This document shows positions 7,671 through 16,549 of a stretch of DNA of 46,633 nt, piece by piece (the first letter of the stretch is position 1; every line of letters begins with the position of its first letter). The stretch is taken from the NCBI GenBank assembly GCA_045534235.1, contig JAZSJI010000068.1:1-46633 (forward strand), in the 5' to 3' direction. A program made the position numbers and the translations under genes. Source of the DNA: Flemingiibacterium sp045534235 (GTDB taxonomy: Bacteria > Bacillota > Clostridia > Oscillospirales > CAG-272). The notes under the pieces are model-generated. The model saw nothing but the letters and a program-made list of their open reading frames with translations, made no database searches and was not told where the DNA came from.

Positions 7671-8129
7671 TTACTTGTTATGAAATTCGCCAAACTGTGC
7701 TTCGTATTCAAGCTTGTCAGAGCGGCGGTTGCGTCTGATGCTGTTTATTACCAAAACGATAAGTCCGACTACAAGATAAATGCCTATGTACAGGGCAAGA
7801 AGCGAGATCACACGTGCTGCATTATCGTAGCTCTTGGGGATCACTATGAATACGAGTGCATACGCCGCGAGCATACCGAAGAAGTGAATAAGCACCTTGG
7901 TGGAACCTGCATATTCAAGCTTCCAAATGAAATTAAGCGCCGATAAGATAAGGCACGCGAGGAATATAAGCGAGGTTGAGCCGAGGTTTAAAAACATTAC
8001 TGCAGTGGCACCGTACTCGTGAGAGGAGCTTTGCAAAAGCGTAGCGACGATCAGTATTGCAAACTCGGCAATGGTGAAGTAAAAGCACGCGTTAAGCACG
8101 GTCTTTTTTATAAATTTCCAAACGTTCAT
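7671..8129 (-). CDS. Four-helix membrane protein, DUF3021-like
   Basis: 152 residues with four hydrophobic segments at about 14-32, 42-64, 78-97 and 106-127, followed by a basic cytoplasmic tail (RRNRRSDK). The layout and the segment ALNFIWKLEYAGSTKVLIHF resemble the DUF3021 protein at 33967-34401 (GMNAIYQVERLPLMTAILIH). DUF3021 proteins usually accompany LytTR regulators, but no such regulator is next to this copy. It is the first gene of the operon with the SGNH hydrolase and the lipoprotein. The assignment is by eye and moderate; the function is unknown. Confidence 0.65.
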   Translation of the reverse strand: MNVWKFIKKTVLNACFYFTIAEFAILIVATLLQSSSHEYGATAVMFLNLGSTSLIFLACLILSALNFIWKLEYAGSTKVLIHFFGMLAAYALVFIVIPKSYDNAARVISLLALYIGIYLVVGLIVLVINSIRRNRRSDKLEYEAQFGEFHNK

Positions 8130-8171
8130 TTTACTGTTCCTTTTCAGAATTATCGAAACTTCAATACCTAC

Positions 8172-8200
8172 ATCATACCACTTTTTTGCGGATATTTCAA
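8172..8200 (-). promoter_or_regulatory. Sigma-A-type promoter for the SGNH operon
   Basis: Minus strand: TTGAAA (8200-8195), 17-base spacer, TATGAT (8177-8172), about 42 bases before the membrane-protein start. It is divergent to the nusB promoter. Confidence 0.7.
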
Positions 8201-8302
8201 CAGCAAAAAAGAATGTTTATAATTCCGTAACATTTTTCGAAAAAACAGTGAGCATCGCATGAAAAAATAATATGCATAAGGTGTATTATTTTCTGTATAG
8301 TG

Positions 8303-8331
8303 TTGACTTTTGATATAAAAAAATGTATAAT
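8303..8331 (+). promoter_or_regulatory. Sigma-A promoter of the nusB–recN operon
   Basis: TTGACT (8303-8308), 17-base spacer, TATAAT (8326-8331). Just upstream is an A/T inverted repeat (8264-8272 with 8284-8292) that could be an operator or a weak hairpin. No other strong promoter is visible before 16.5 kb, so this one probably drives all ten genes. Confidence 0.85.
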
Positions 8332-8394
8332 ATAATATGTATACCTATGGTTTTAATGAATAATTCTTTTATATACAACGAAACGAGGACAGTC

Positions 8395-8847
8395 ATGGAC
8401 GAGAAAAACACTTCTTACGTATCCCGCCGCGAGGCACGTGAATACGCATTTGCGCTCTTATTTGCAAGATGCTTCAATACCGAGGAGGAGGCTGATGCGT
8501 TTTACGCAAAGGAGATCGACAATGCCGAGATAGAGTTCGGCGATCAGATAGACTACGTTCACAATGTATTTTTCGGAATATCCGACACGCTTTGTGAAAT
8601 CGATGAGAAAATATCCGCAAACGCAGAGGGCTGGACGATCAGCCGTCTTACGAAGGCGACGCTTTCGATTATGCGCCTCGCCGTTTACGAGATGATGCAC
8701 GTTGACGACGTACCAAAACGCGTTGCGCTTAACGAGGCGGTCGAGCTCTCGAAGAAGTACTGTGAGGATAACGCTCCCGCATACGTCAACGGCGTACTTA
8801 ACGCCATTGCGCACCAGCTTCCCGAGCGCGAGTGCGACGCCGAGTGA
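8395..8847 (+). CDS. nusB: Transcription antitermination factor NusB
   Basis: 150 residues, normal for NusB. It is an all-helical RNA-binding protein that joins NusE (S10) on boxA RNA to support ribosomal RNA transcription. Diagnostic segments are SRREAREYAFALLFA at the N-terminus, W-TISRLTKATLSIMRLAVYEM in the middle and VALNEAVELSKKYCEDNAPAYVNGVLNAIA at the C-terminus. The ATG at 8395 is chosen because GAGGA lies 5 bases before it; a longer frame from 8323 would start inside the -10 region. Its stop TGA overlaps the ATG of the next gene (TGATGA). Confidence 0.95.
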   Translation: MDEKNTSYVSRREAREYAFALLFARCFNTEEEADAFYAKEIDNAEIEFGDQIDYVHNVFFGISDTLCEIDEKISANAEGWTISRLTKATLSIMRLAVYEMMHVDDVPKRVALNEAVELSKKYCEDNAPAYVNGVLNAIAHQLPERECDAE

Positions 8848-9809
8848 TGAAACGCTTTTACATCGGCATCGACACCTCAAACTATACGACCTCGTGCGCG
8901 CTTTTTGATGCGGCGGAGTGCAAATTTCACTCTAACGTGAAATGCCTGCTTACGGTCGCCCAGGGCGAGCGTGGACTGCGGCAGAGCGACGCGGTATTCG
9001 CGCATATAAAAAATCTGCCGTCAGTTACGGCACAGGCTCTCGGTGACATTGAGCCGTCGGCACTTGCGGCGGTCGGTGTGTCTGCTACACCTCGCGATGA
9101 GGAGGGCTCTTATATGCCTTGCTTTTTGTCGGGAGTGGCGGCGGCGACTACGCTTGCAAATGCAACGAAAAAGTCACTTCACACGTTCTCGCATCAGGCA
9201 GGACACGTTATGGCGGCAGTTTGGTCGAGTAATTCCCCTGATTTGCTAACGCGCGAGTTTATCGCTTTTCACGTGTCGGGCGGTACGACGGAGATGCTTC
9301 TCGTTAAGCCGAGAGGTGTCGGGTTCAAAATAGAAAAGCTCGGCGGTACGCTTGACCTTAACGCAGGTCAGTGCATCGACCGCGTGGGCGTTGTGATGGG
9401 ACTTACCTTCCCGTGCGGGCCGAAGCTTGAGGAGCTGGCACTTGCGAATACCGAGAAGTTGCCTAAAACGAAGATTTCCGTAGATGGCTCGCAGTGTAAC
9501 CTTTCGGGAGTTGAAAACAAGGCGGCGAAAATGCTCGGCGATGGTAGGAGCCACGAATACGTTGCAGCGTACGTGCTCGACTTTATCGGACGCACGATAA
9601 TCGCGCTTGCTCACAGCGCGGTGGAGGGCAAGGATATGCCCGTGATTTTCGCGGGCGGAGTTATGAGCAACTCTATAATCAAGGATATGATAGCAAAAGA
9701 AGGCTTCGACGCGAGATTTTCCGAGCCGAGGTTTTCAAGCGATAACGCCGCAGGCTGTGCCTTACTCACCGCGGCGGCAGAGGAAGGATGGGAGTTTTGG
9801 ACGAAATAA
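8847..9809 (+). CDS. TsaD/Kae1-family paralog (peptidase M22-like)
   Basis: 320 residues from the ATG overlapping the nusB stop. It has the ASKHA fold signature of TsaD/Kae1: IGIDTSNYTTSCAL at the N-terminus, HVSGGTTEMLLV near residue 145, LDLNAGQCIDRVG near 177 and IFAGGVMSNSII near 270. TsaD makes the t6A modification of tRNA with TsaB and TsaE. The metal-binding HxxxH is present as HTFSHQAGH, but the sequence is shorter and more divergent than TsaD, so it is probably the paralog found beside xseA in some Clostridia, whose function is not established. It overlaps xseA by 22 bases. Confidence 0.75.
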   Translation: MKRFYIGIDTSNYTTSCALFDAAECKFHSNVKCLLTVAQGERGLRQSDAVFAHIKNLPSVTAQALGDIEPSALAAVGVSATPRDEEGSYMPCFLSGVAAATTLANATKKSLHTFSHQAGHVMAAVWSSNSPDLLTREFIAFHVSGGTTEMLLVKPRGVGFKIEKLGGTLDLNAGQCIDRVGVVMGLTFPCGPKLEELALANTEKLPKTKISVDGSQCNLSGVENKAAKMLGDGRSHEYVAAYVLDFIGRTIIALAHSAVEGKDMPVIFAGGVMSNSIIKDMIAKEGFDARFSEPRFSSDNAAGCALLTAAAEEGWEFWTK

Positions 9810-11056
9810 GGAATACGGCCGACGCTCCTATGGGCGACGGGCGTGCAGTTTTAACGGTAGCGCAGCTTAACGCTTACATCAAGCAGATAATTGATAGCAA
9901 CAGCATACTTGCTGACGTTTATATAAAAGGCGAGATTTCGAATTTCACCAATCACAGAACGGGACATTTTTATTTTACTCTTAAAGATCCCGACAGCCTT
10001 ATCCGCGCGGTGATGTTTAAAAGCGCGGCATCGAAGCTTAAGTTCCTCCCCGAAAACGGAATGAAGGTCATCGTGCGCGGACGCGTATCTGCATTCGTGC
10101 GCGACGGACAGTATCAGATATACGTCGAGCAAATGGAGCCCGACGGCATTGGAAGTCTTTATATCGCATTTGAACAGCTTAAGCGTAAGCTTGAGGCGGA
10201 GGGACTTTTCTCTCCGATGAGAAAAAAGCCGCTTCCCAAGATTCCGACACGCATCGGTATCATCACCTCTCCGACGGGTGCGGCGGTACGTGATATGATA
10301 AACGTAACAAGACGCCGTTTCCCGCTTGCGAAGATAGTGCTGTTCCCATCGCTCGTGCAAGGACCTGACGCACCTGCACAGCTTATCGCAGGTATAAACC
10401 ATTTTAACGCCGCGATGAGCGTTGACGTTATAATCATAGGGCGCGGCGGCGGCTCGATTGAGGACCTTTGGGCGTTCAACGACGAAAATCTCGCGCGTAC
10501 AGTGGCAGCGAGTACTATTCCTGTTATATCGGCCGTCGGACACGAAACCGACTTTACTATTTGCGACTTTGCCGCAGATATGCGCGCACCAACACCGTCA
10601 GCGGCGGCGGAGATAGCCGTACCCGATACGCTTGAGCTTAAGCGAAAGATAAACAATATCGTCGGACATATGGAGCTTGCTCTGACAAGAGCAGTCGGCG
10701 CAAGACGTACACAGCTATCGCAGCTTGCAAAAAGCCGCGCGCTGACCTCACCGCAGAATTTTATCGACGATAAGCGAATGACGCTGTTTGCGCTGTCTAC
10801 CAGACTTGAGCAGGATATAAAGCTTACGCTCACCGATAAGCGCGGCAAATTCGCCTCGCTTACAGCGTCGCTTGAGGCGTTAAATCCGATGTCGGTAATA
10901 TCGCGCGGATATTCGGCGGTGTACGATAATTCGGGCAAGCTTATAAAGAGTGTCAGCCAGATTGAAAAGGGCGACAGATTCACCTTCCGCACCACCGACG
11001 GCAGTGTCGTCGGCGACGTTGTGGAGATAGTTCAGGATACAGATACGAAGGAGTAG
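9788..11056 (+). CDS. xseA: Exodeoxyribonuclease VII large subunit
   Basis: 422 residues. The N-terminal OB domain (YIKGEISNFTNHRTGHFYFTLKD, about residues 40-65; VRGRVSAFVRDGQYQIYVEQM) binds single-stranded DNA. The catalytic domain carries RIGIITSPTGAAVRDMINVTRRRFP (about residues 155-180), the IIIGRGGGSIEDLWAFNDE block (about 215-233) and SAVGHETDFTICDFAADMRAPTPSAAAE. A helical region follows. With XseB it degrades single-stranded DNA in both directions in the cytoplasm. Its start lies within the end of the previous gene and xseB starts 4 bases after its stop, so the three are tightly coupled. Confidence 0.96.
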   Translation: MGVLDEIRNTADAPMGDGRAVLTVAQLNAYIKQIIDSNSILADVYIKGEISNFTNHRTGHFYFTLKDPDSLIRAVMFKSAASKLKFLPENGMKVIVRGRVSAFVRDGQYQIYVEQMEPDGIGSLYIAFEQLKRKLEAEGLFSPMRKKPLPKIPTRIGIITSPTGAAVRDMINVTRRRFPLAKIVLFPSLVQGPDAPAQLIAGINHFNAAMSVDVIIIGRGGGSIEDLWAFNDENLARTVAASTIPVISAVGHETDFTICDFAADMRAPTPSAAAEIAVPDTLELKRKINNIVGHMELALTRAVGARRTQLSQLAKSRALTSPQNFIDDKRMTLFALSTRLEQDIKLTLTDKRGKFASLTASLEALNPMSVISRGYSAVYDNSGKLIKSVSQIEKGDRFTFRTTDGSVVGDVVEIVQDTDTKE

Positions 11057-11060
11057 GACG

Positions 11061-11288
11061 ATGGATAATAAGGAACTCACGTTTGAAGCGGCGCTTTCTC
11101 GCCTTGAGGAAATAGTCCGTGCGCTTGACAGTGGCTCGGCGCCGCTTGACGAGTCGCTCGCACTTTTTGAAGAGGGCGTAGGCCTCGTTAAGCTTTGCTC
11201 GGGCAAGCTTGATGGCGCGGAGCAGCGAGTAAAGATACTCGTTGGAGGAAAAGAAGAAGATTTTACTGCACAGGAAGAGAAGAAATGA
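11061..11288 (+). CDS. xseB: Exodeoxyribonuclease VII small subunit
   Basis: 75 residues, typical of XseB. The characteristic LTFEAALSRLEEIVRALDSGSAPLDESLALFEEGVGLVKLC helical hairpin is present. Several XseB chains bind one XseA chain. Its stop overlaps the start of ispA (ATGA). Confidence 0.95.
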   Translation: MDNKELTFEAALSRLEEIVRALDSGSAPLDESLALFEEGVGLVKLCSGKLDGAEQRVKILVGGKEEDFTAQEEKK

Positions 11289-12193
11289 GCACTAATATAG
11301 AAACCTTGCTTAAAGTGGGAGCTGCGGCGGTTGAAGCCGAACTTGAAGCATATATTCCCGAGAGCGGTTCACGCTATGGCATCATACACGACGCGATGCG
11401 CTACAGCCTGCTTGGCGGCGGTAAACGCCTTCGCCCGTTTCTCGTTCTGCAGTTTGCACTGCTTGCGGCGAGCGAGAGCGGGCGCGACGAAAAGCGCGCA
11501 TTTGAGGCGGCACTTCCGTACGGCTGTGCGCTTGAGATGATACACACCTATTCGCTTATACACGACGACCTTCCGTGTATGGACAACGACGACCTTCGCC
11601 GCGGTAAGCCGACGAGCCACAAAAAGTATGGTGAGGCAAACGCGCTTCTTGCGGGTGACGCACTTCTGACGCGTGCATTCGGCGTTGCGGCGACGAACTC
11701 GCTTCTCGACGGCGATACCAACGCGAGCGCGGTTGCACTCCTTTCCGAGTGCGCGGGTGCCGACGGAATGATAGGCGGACAGGTGCTCGACCTTATCGGC
11801 GAAAACGAAAAATTCGATATGCCAACGCTCGAGCTTTTGCAGTCGCTCAAAACGGGCGAGCTTATCCGCTGTGCGGCACTGCTCGGCTGTCTTGCGGGCG
11901 GCGCTTCGGCAGAGCTTATTGAGGCGGCTGAAAAATACGCGCTTTGTATTGGCAGAGCGTTTCAAGTTATCGACGACGTGCTCGACGTGGTGGGCGATGA
12001 GGCTACACTTGGAAAGCCTATCGGAAGCGACGGTGAGTGCGGCAAGACCACGTTTGCCACGGTGATGTCGATTGACGAGGCTCTTGCATATGCAAAGAAG
12101 CTTACAGAGGCGGCAAAAGAAGCTATCGCTGCTTACGAGGGCGCACAGACGCTGGCAGAGCTTGCGGATTATCTTCTGACGAGAAATAAATGA
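11285..12193 (+). CDS. ispA: Polyprenyl (farnesyl/geranyl) diphosphate synthase
   Basis: 302 residues. It condenses isopentenyl diphosphate with allylic diphosphates to make short-chain isoprenoid precursors for undecaprenyl and quinone synthesis. The first aspartate-rich motif is HDDLPCMDNDDLRRGKPTSH (about residues 94-113), the second is QVIDDVLDV (about 227-235), and GGGKRLRPFL precedes them. The sequence LIHDDLPCMDND with its two residues between Asp pairs is typical of bacterial FPP synthases. It starts in the 4-base overlap with xseB. Confidence 0.93.
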   Translation: MSTNIETLLKVGAAAVEAELEAYIPESGSRYGIIHDAMRYSLLGGGKRLRPFLVLQFALLAASESGRDEKRAFEAALPYGCALEMIHTYSLIHDDLPCMDNDDLRRGKPTSHKKYGEANALLAGDALLTRAFGVAATNSLLDGDTNASAVALLSECAGADGMIGGQVLDLIGENEKFDMPTLELLQSLKTGELIRCAALLGCLAGGASAELIEAAEKYALCIGRAFQVIDDVLDVVGDEATLGKPIGSDGECGKTTFATVMSIDEALAYAKKLTEAAKEAIAAYEGAQTLAELADYLLTRNK

Positions 12194-12206
12194 CAAGAGG
12201 ACGTTT

Positions 12207-12659
12207 ATGGATTACGTTTTAGGCTTTTTTACAAATTATTTGCTTGTGTGTGCATTTGCAGGCTGGTTTACAGCACAGTTTATAAAATGCGCTCGCTATA
12301 TTATCAAAAAACGCAGCTTTGATTTCAGGCTGATAATGTCGTCGGGCGGTATGCCAAGCTCTCATTCGGCGACTGTATGCGCGCTTGTCACCGCTACGGT
12401 TAAGGTCAGCGGAACCAAGAGCGTTGAGTTCGCGCTCGCGTTTATACTTGCGTTTATCGTGATGTACGATGCCGCAGGCGTACGCCGTGCTGCGGGCGAG
12501 CAGGCGAAGGTACTCAACCGTATGGCAAAGGAGCTGTCTGACGGCGACACGCGCTATCTTGATAAAAACCTGAAGGAGCTTATAGGTCACACACCGCTTC
12601 AGGTAATGATGGGCGCTATTCTTGGATTTGCCATACCGCTCCTTATCCCTGTGTTTTAA
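12207..12659 (+). CDS. Divergent PAP2-family membrane phosphatase (YuiD-like)
   Basis: 150 residues with a hydrophobic N-terminal segment, the SSGGMPSSHSATVCAL motif near residues 48-63 (the histidine-containing phosphatase signature of this family), a hydrophobic helix VEFALAFILAFIVMYDAAGVRRAAG, and a C-terminal hydrophobic segment. The DAAGVRRAAGEQAKVLN stretch is specific to the divergent PAP2/YuiD group. A lipid-phosphate phosphatase role, perhaps on isoprenoid diphosphates given the ispA neighbour, is an inference. AAGAGG lies just before the ATG. Confidence 0.85.
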   Translation: MDYVLGFFTNYLLVCAFAGWFTAQFIKCARYIIKKRSFDFRLIMSSGGMPSSHSATVCALVTATVKVSGTKSVEFALAFILAFIVMYDAAGVRRAAGEQAKVLNRMAKELSDGDTRYLDKNLKELIGHTPLQVMMGAILGFAIPLLIPVF

Positions 12660-12661
12660 TT

Positions 12662-13432
12662 ATGCGAATAGATAAGCTTGTGCACGCGCGAGGGCTTGCC
12701 AAAAGCCGTGAGGCGGCACAGAAGATGATAAAGGACGGCAATATAAGCGTTGATGGCAAAATAATAACGAAGCCGTCAGCGGACGTCTTGGACGATTGCG
12801 AAATATCTGTCGTCGGCGAAACGCTACGGTACGTCAGTCGCGGCGGACTTAAGCTTGAGCGCGCGCTTGATGCGTTAGCACTCGACGTCACGGGGCTTGA
12901 CTGCGTTGATATCGGCGCGTCGACAGGCGGCTTTACAGACTGCCTCTTACAGCACGGCGCGGCACGCGTACGCGCAGTTGACGTTGGGCGCTCGCAGCTC
13001 GATGCATCGCTCGGCAAAGATTCCCGCGTTATCTCATACGAGGGAGTCAACGCGAGGTACATCACGCCAAATGATATAGGCGGCGTGTGTGATATGGTCG
13101 TTTGCGACGTGTCGTTTATCTCGCTTGCGCTTATACTCCCTGCAATATCGGGACTCCTTAATGATAGCGGACGCGTTGTGACGCTTATCAAGCCGCAGTT
13201 TGAGGCGGGACGCGCGAATATCGGCAAAAACGGTATCGTGAAGGACAGAAGCGTTCACGCTGAGGTTATTGGGCGTGTGCTTGACGCTGCGGAATCGGTC
13301 GGGCTGAAATGCGCAGGTCTTACGGCTTCTCCAATACTCGGAGGCGACGGAAACCGCGAGTATCTTGCTCTTTTTGACAGAGTTGGCGGCTTTGAGCGTA
13401 CCGCTATTAAAAAGCATGCGTTCGAGGCGTGA
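12662..13432 (+). CDS. tlyA: TlyA-family rRNA 2'-O-methyltransferase / hemolysin-like protein
   Basis: 256 residues. An N-terminal S4 RNA-binding domain (MRIDKLVHARGLAKSREAAQKMIKDGNISVDGK) is followed by a FtsJ-type methyltransferase with the SAM pocket CVDIGASTGGFTDCLLQHGA near residues 80-99 and VVCDVSFISL near 150. Family members methylate 16S and 23S rRNA. It starts 2 bases after the previous stop, so it is in the operon. The hemolysin name in databases is historical. Confidence 0.92.
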   Translation: MRIDKLVHARGLAKSREAAQKMIKDGNISVDGKIITKPSADVLDDCEISVVGETLRYVSRGGLKLERALDALALDVTGLDCVDIGASTGGFTDCLLQHGAARVRAVDVGRSQLDASLGKDSRVISYEGVNARYITPNDIGGVCDMVVCDVSFISLALILPAISGLLNDSGRVVTLIKPQFEAGRANIGKNGIVKDRSVHAEVIGRVLDAAESVGLKCAGLTASPILGGDGNREYLALFDRVGGFERTAIKKHAFEA

Positions 13433-13459
13433 GAGTATTTCTCTGAAAGGAGAATTTCG

Positions 13460-14320
13460 GTGAAAACGATTGGTATTTATCAGAGTACTGTAAACGATAT
13501 AGATTTTCTCGGGACAGCGAAGGTTATAGATACGCTTCGCGGTAAGGTGCGCATAATGATGCACGAATCCCTGAAGGCGCGGCTTTGCGCTTCGCTTGGC
13601 GACGATGCTCTTACCTTTGTTGATTTCGTTTCGGACGGTGAGCTCTATACGGCGCCGGATGCAATGATCGTGCTTGGCGGAGACGGAACGATAATTAAAG
13701 CGGCGCGTCGGTGTATGTCGAGTAAGATACCGCTCGTTGGTGTGAATCTCGGGCGTATCGGGTATATGGCCGAGCTTGAGCTTGACGAGCTTTATCTCTT
13801 GGAGCGGCTGTGTGACGGTGACTATACGGTAGAGAGCCGAATGATGATAGAGGCAGCGCTTGGCGACAGACGTCTTTTCGCCCTCAACGAGGCGGTCATT
13901 GGCGGGGAGTCGGTATTCAGGATAGTTGAGATAGAGCTTTACTGCGACGGAAATCTCGTTAACTGCTACCGCGCGGACGGACTTATCGCCTCTACTCCGA
14001 CAGGATCAACGGCGTATTCTATGTCGGCAGGAGGCGCAGTTGTAGATCCGCGTATGGAGGCACTGCTTATAACTCCGATATGCTCACATTCACTCAGCGC
14101 AACACCGCTTGTATTTTCGGCAGAGTCCGAGCTTAAGATAAAAAACGTAACACTTCGCGAGGAAAAGCTTTATTTAAATGCGGACGGGTGCGAAACTTAT
14201 CCGCTTATGTACGGCGAAACGGTAACCATTCGCCGTTGCGAGCAGACCGTCGGATTTATTCGCCTCAAGGAAGGTGGATTTTACGGGGCTCTGCGGCACA
14301 AAATGGCAGACAGATATTGA
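13460..14320 (+). CDS. nadK: NAD kinase
   Basis: 286 residues from a GTG start with AAAGGAGAA 6 bases upstream. It phosphorylates NAD to NADP. Visible motifs are IVLGGDGTIIKAARR (GGDG, near residues 74-78), GVNLGRIGYMAELE, NEAVIGG, and the conserved DGLIASTPTGSTAYSMSAGG with ITPICSHSL. All key family elements are intact. It lies between tlyA and argR in the operon. Confidence 0.95.
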   Translation: MKTIGIYQSTVNDIDFLGTAKVIDTLRGKVRIMMHESLKARLCASLGDDALTFVDFVSDGELYTAPDAMIVLGGDGTIIKAARRCMSSKIPLVGVNLGRIGYMAELELDELYLLERLCDGDYTVESRMMIEAALGDRRLFALNEAVIGGESVFRIVEIELYCDGNLVNCYRADGLIASTPTGSTAYSMSAGGAVVDPRMEALLITPICSHSLSATPLVFSAESELKIKNVTLREEKLYLNADGCETYPLMYGETVTIRRCEQTVGFIRLKEGGFYGALRHKMADRY

Positions 14321-14336
14321 TTTTCGGGGGATAACG

Positions 14337-14792
14337 ATGAAAGAATACCGTCAGAACGAAATAATGTCGCTTATTGGCGAAAAGGATATAGAAACGCAGG
14401 AGGATCTGCTTGAGTGCCTTCGCGCGAAGGGATTTAAGGTCACACAGGCGACGATATCGCGTGATATACGCGAGCTTGGACTTGTAAAGGTGTCAGGCAG
14501 TGCCGGCAGGTACAAGTACGCGATGCCGCGTAGGGAGGAAAAAACGATAAGCGCTAAATTCCGTACGCTTCTTACCGAAACGCTGCAGAAGGTTGACCGC
14601 GCTGGTAATATCGTCGTAGTCAAGACCTATTCGGGTATGGCGCAGGGCGCGGCGGCGGCGATCGACTCGATGGAGCGTGACGACGTTGTCGGAAGCGTGG
14701 CGGGTGACGACACGATAATTATCGTAATGCGTACGCCCGAGGCGGCGCAGTCGCTAGCGGACGACATTTACGAGCTGATCAATTCCAAATAA
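14337..14792 (+). CDS. argR: Arginine repressor family regulator
   Basis: 151 residues from the ATG at 14337, which follows a GGGGG ribosome site; a longer frame opening at 14274 lies inside nadK and was rejected. The N-terminal winged helix includes TQEDLLECLRAKGFKVTQATISRDIRELGLVKV. The C-terminal oligomerisation and arginine-binding domain includes SVAGDDTIIIVMRTPEAA. ArgR controls arginine biosynthesis and catabolism when arginine is bound; in Firmicutes it is typically next to recN, as here. Confidence 0.95.
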   Translation: MKEYRQNEIMSLIGEKDIETQEDLLECLRAKGFKVTQATISRDIRELGLVKVSGSAGRYKYAMPRREEKTISAKFRTLLTETLQKVDRAGNIVVVKTYSGMAQGAAAAIDSMERDDVVGSVAGDDTIIIVMRTPEAAQSLADDIYELINSK

Positions 14793-14820
14793 TTTCGATA
14801 AGTGAAAGGCGGTGAGGCTT

Positions 14821-16515
14821 TTGCTCTCGTCACTTCATATAGAAAACATAGCCGTTATCAAGTCGGCTGACATCGACTTTACGGGCGGCTTTACCGTGCT
14901 TACGGGTGAAACGGGCGCGGGTAAGTCGATAATCATCGACAGCATAAATCTGATCTGCGGGGCGAAGCAGTCGCGTGAGCTTATAAGAAGCGGTGAGGAT
15001 ACGGCCGAGGTCTCGGCGGTGTTCTGCGATATACCGGACGGGGCACTTGCAAGAATATGTGAGCTTGGCATATCGCCCGACGAGGACGGCGTTCTGATGT
15101 TTGCGCGTACGCTCACAAGTGCCGGCAAATCGACGGCGAGATGTAACGGTCGCGTGATACCGCTCTCGCTGATGCGCGAGGCGATGTCGCATCTTATCGG
15201 TATCCACGGTCAGCACGACAATATGGCGCTTTTGGTGCCTGATAATCATATACAGTATCTTGACAAGTTCGCGGGCGTTGATGCAGAGCTCTCTGCATAT
15301 CGCGAGTGCTACAGCAAATACTGCGAGCTTGAGCGGAAAATTTCCGAGCTTCGGCGAAACGATCGCGAAAAGGCGCAGAAGACCGAATTCCTGCGCTTCC
15401 AGATAGACGAGATAGAGGCCGTGAAGCTAAAGCCCGATGAGGAGGAAAGGCTTCTCGCAAAGCGGAAAAAGCTTCAGAACAGCGAAAAGATACTCGAGCT
15501 GTCTGAGGGAATATACACACTCATTTACCAAAATGAGAAGGGCAATGCGGCAATGGAAAAGTGCAAGCGTGCAAGCCGTGCGCTTGAGGCGCTCGCGCCC
15601 GTGATGCCCGATGCAGACTCGCTCATATCGCGGCTCGATACGGTCATCGGCGAGCTTGAGGATATCGCACTTGCTGTGGATGCGCTTCGCGACGACGAAT
15701 GTGACGATCCAACATCAGAGCTTGACCGCGTAGAAACTCGGCTTGATGCAATATCAAAGCTTGAGCGCAAATACGGCGACAGCGTCGCCGACGTGCTTGC
15801 TTTTCTCGATAACGCCAAGGCACAGCTTGAGGATATAGAAATGAGTGAGGAAAAGCTTGATGAGTTAATACGCGAGCGCGAGGCGCTTATGCCGATACTT
15901 GAGGCACGCGCGAGGGAGCTTTCCGAGTGTCGGCGCGAAGCGGCGGGACGACTTTCAGAGAAGATAGTGTCCGAGCTTGCATACCTCGATATGGGCGGCG
16001 TCGGCTTCTCGTGTCAGGTCAGACACCGCGTGGATGCGGACGGCGGACTTGAGTACGCCAAAGGCGGCGTAGATGACGTGGAATTTCTCATATCGACCAA
16101 TAAGGGCGAGCCGCCAAAGCCTATGGCTAAGATAGCCTCGGGCGGCGAGCTGTCAAGAATAATGCTTGCTATAAAGAGCGTGCTTTTCGAGGGCGACGGG
16201 CTCGGTACGCTGATATTCGATGAGGTTGACACGGGTGTGTCGGGTAAGACCTCGGAAAAAATCGGCATCAAGCTTCGCGAGCTCGCGCGTAAGGGCGGCG
16301 GTCAGGTGCTGTGCGTAACGCACGCGGCGCAGATAGCCGCAAGGGCGGAAAATCACTACCTCATCGAAAAACGCGAGTCGGGCGGCAGAGCTTCGACAAG
16401 CGTTACACCGCTTTCGCGCGACGGACGTATATCCGAGGTCGCTCGCATAATGGGCGGTATCAACATAACCGATACGCTTATCAAAACCGCAACGGAAATG
16501 ATAGACGGCGGATAA
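14821..16515 (+). CDS. recN: DNA repair protein RecN
   Basis: 564 residues from a TTG at 14821. I chose this over an in-frame GTG at 14812 because AAAGGCGGTGA (close to the ideal ribosome site) lies 5 bases before the TTG, while the GTG sits inside that site. RecN is an SMC-like ATPase acting at double-strand breaks. Walker A is GETGAGKSIIID near residue 27, a long coiled-coil region spans about 150-380, and SGGELSRIMLAIK with LIFDEVDTGVSGKTSEKIG lie near 440-480. It is last in the operon. The next 256 bases hold the structured element, not a clear terminator. Confidence 0.96.
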   Translation: MLSSLHIENIAVIKSADIDFTGGFTVLTGETGAGKSIIIDSINLICGAKQSRELIRSGEDTAEVSAVFCDIPDGALARICELGISPDEDGVLMFARTLTSAGKSTARCNGRVIPLSLMREAMSHLIGIHGQHDNMALLVPDNHIQYLDKFAGVDAELSAYRECYSKYCELERKISELRRNDREKAQKTEFLRFQIDEIEAVKLKPDEEERLLAKRKKLQNSEKILELSEGIYTLIYQNEKGNAAMEKCKRASRALEALAPVMPDADSLISRLDTVIGELEDIALAVDALRDDECDDPTSELDRVETRLDAISKLERKYGDSVADVLAFLDNAKAQLEDIEMSEEKLDELIREREALMPILEARARELSECRREAAGRLSEKIVSELAYLDMGGVGFSCQVRHRVDADGGLEYAKGGVDDVEFLISTNKGEPPKPMAKIASGGELSRIMLAIKSVLFEGDGLGTLIFDEVDTGVSGKTSEKIGIKLRELARKGGGQVLCVTHAAQIAARAENHYLIEKRESGGRASTSVTPLSRDGRISEVARIMGGINITDTLIKTATEMIDGG

Positions 16516-16549
16516 AATATATCCCAACAAAAAGTAACTTTAACAATGC

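Noticed and set aside
8323..8394. Longer nusB start
   Set aside because: It begins within the -10 region of the promoter; the ATG at 8395 has a good ribosome site and matches NusB length.
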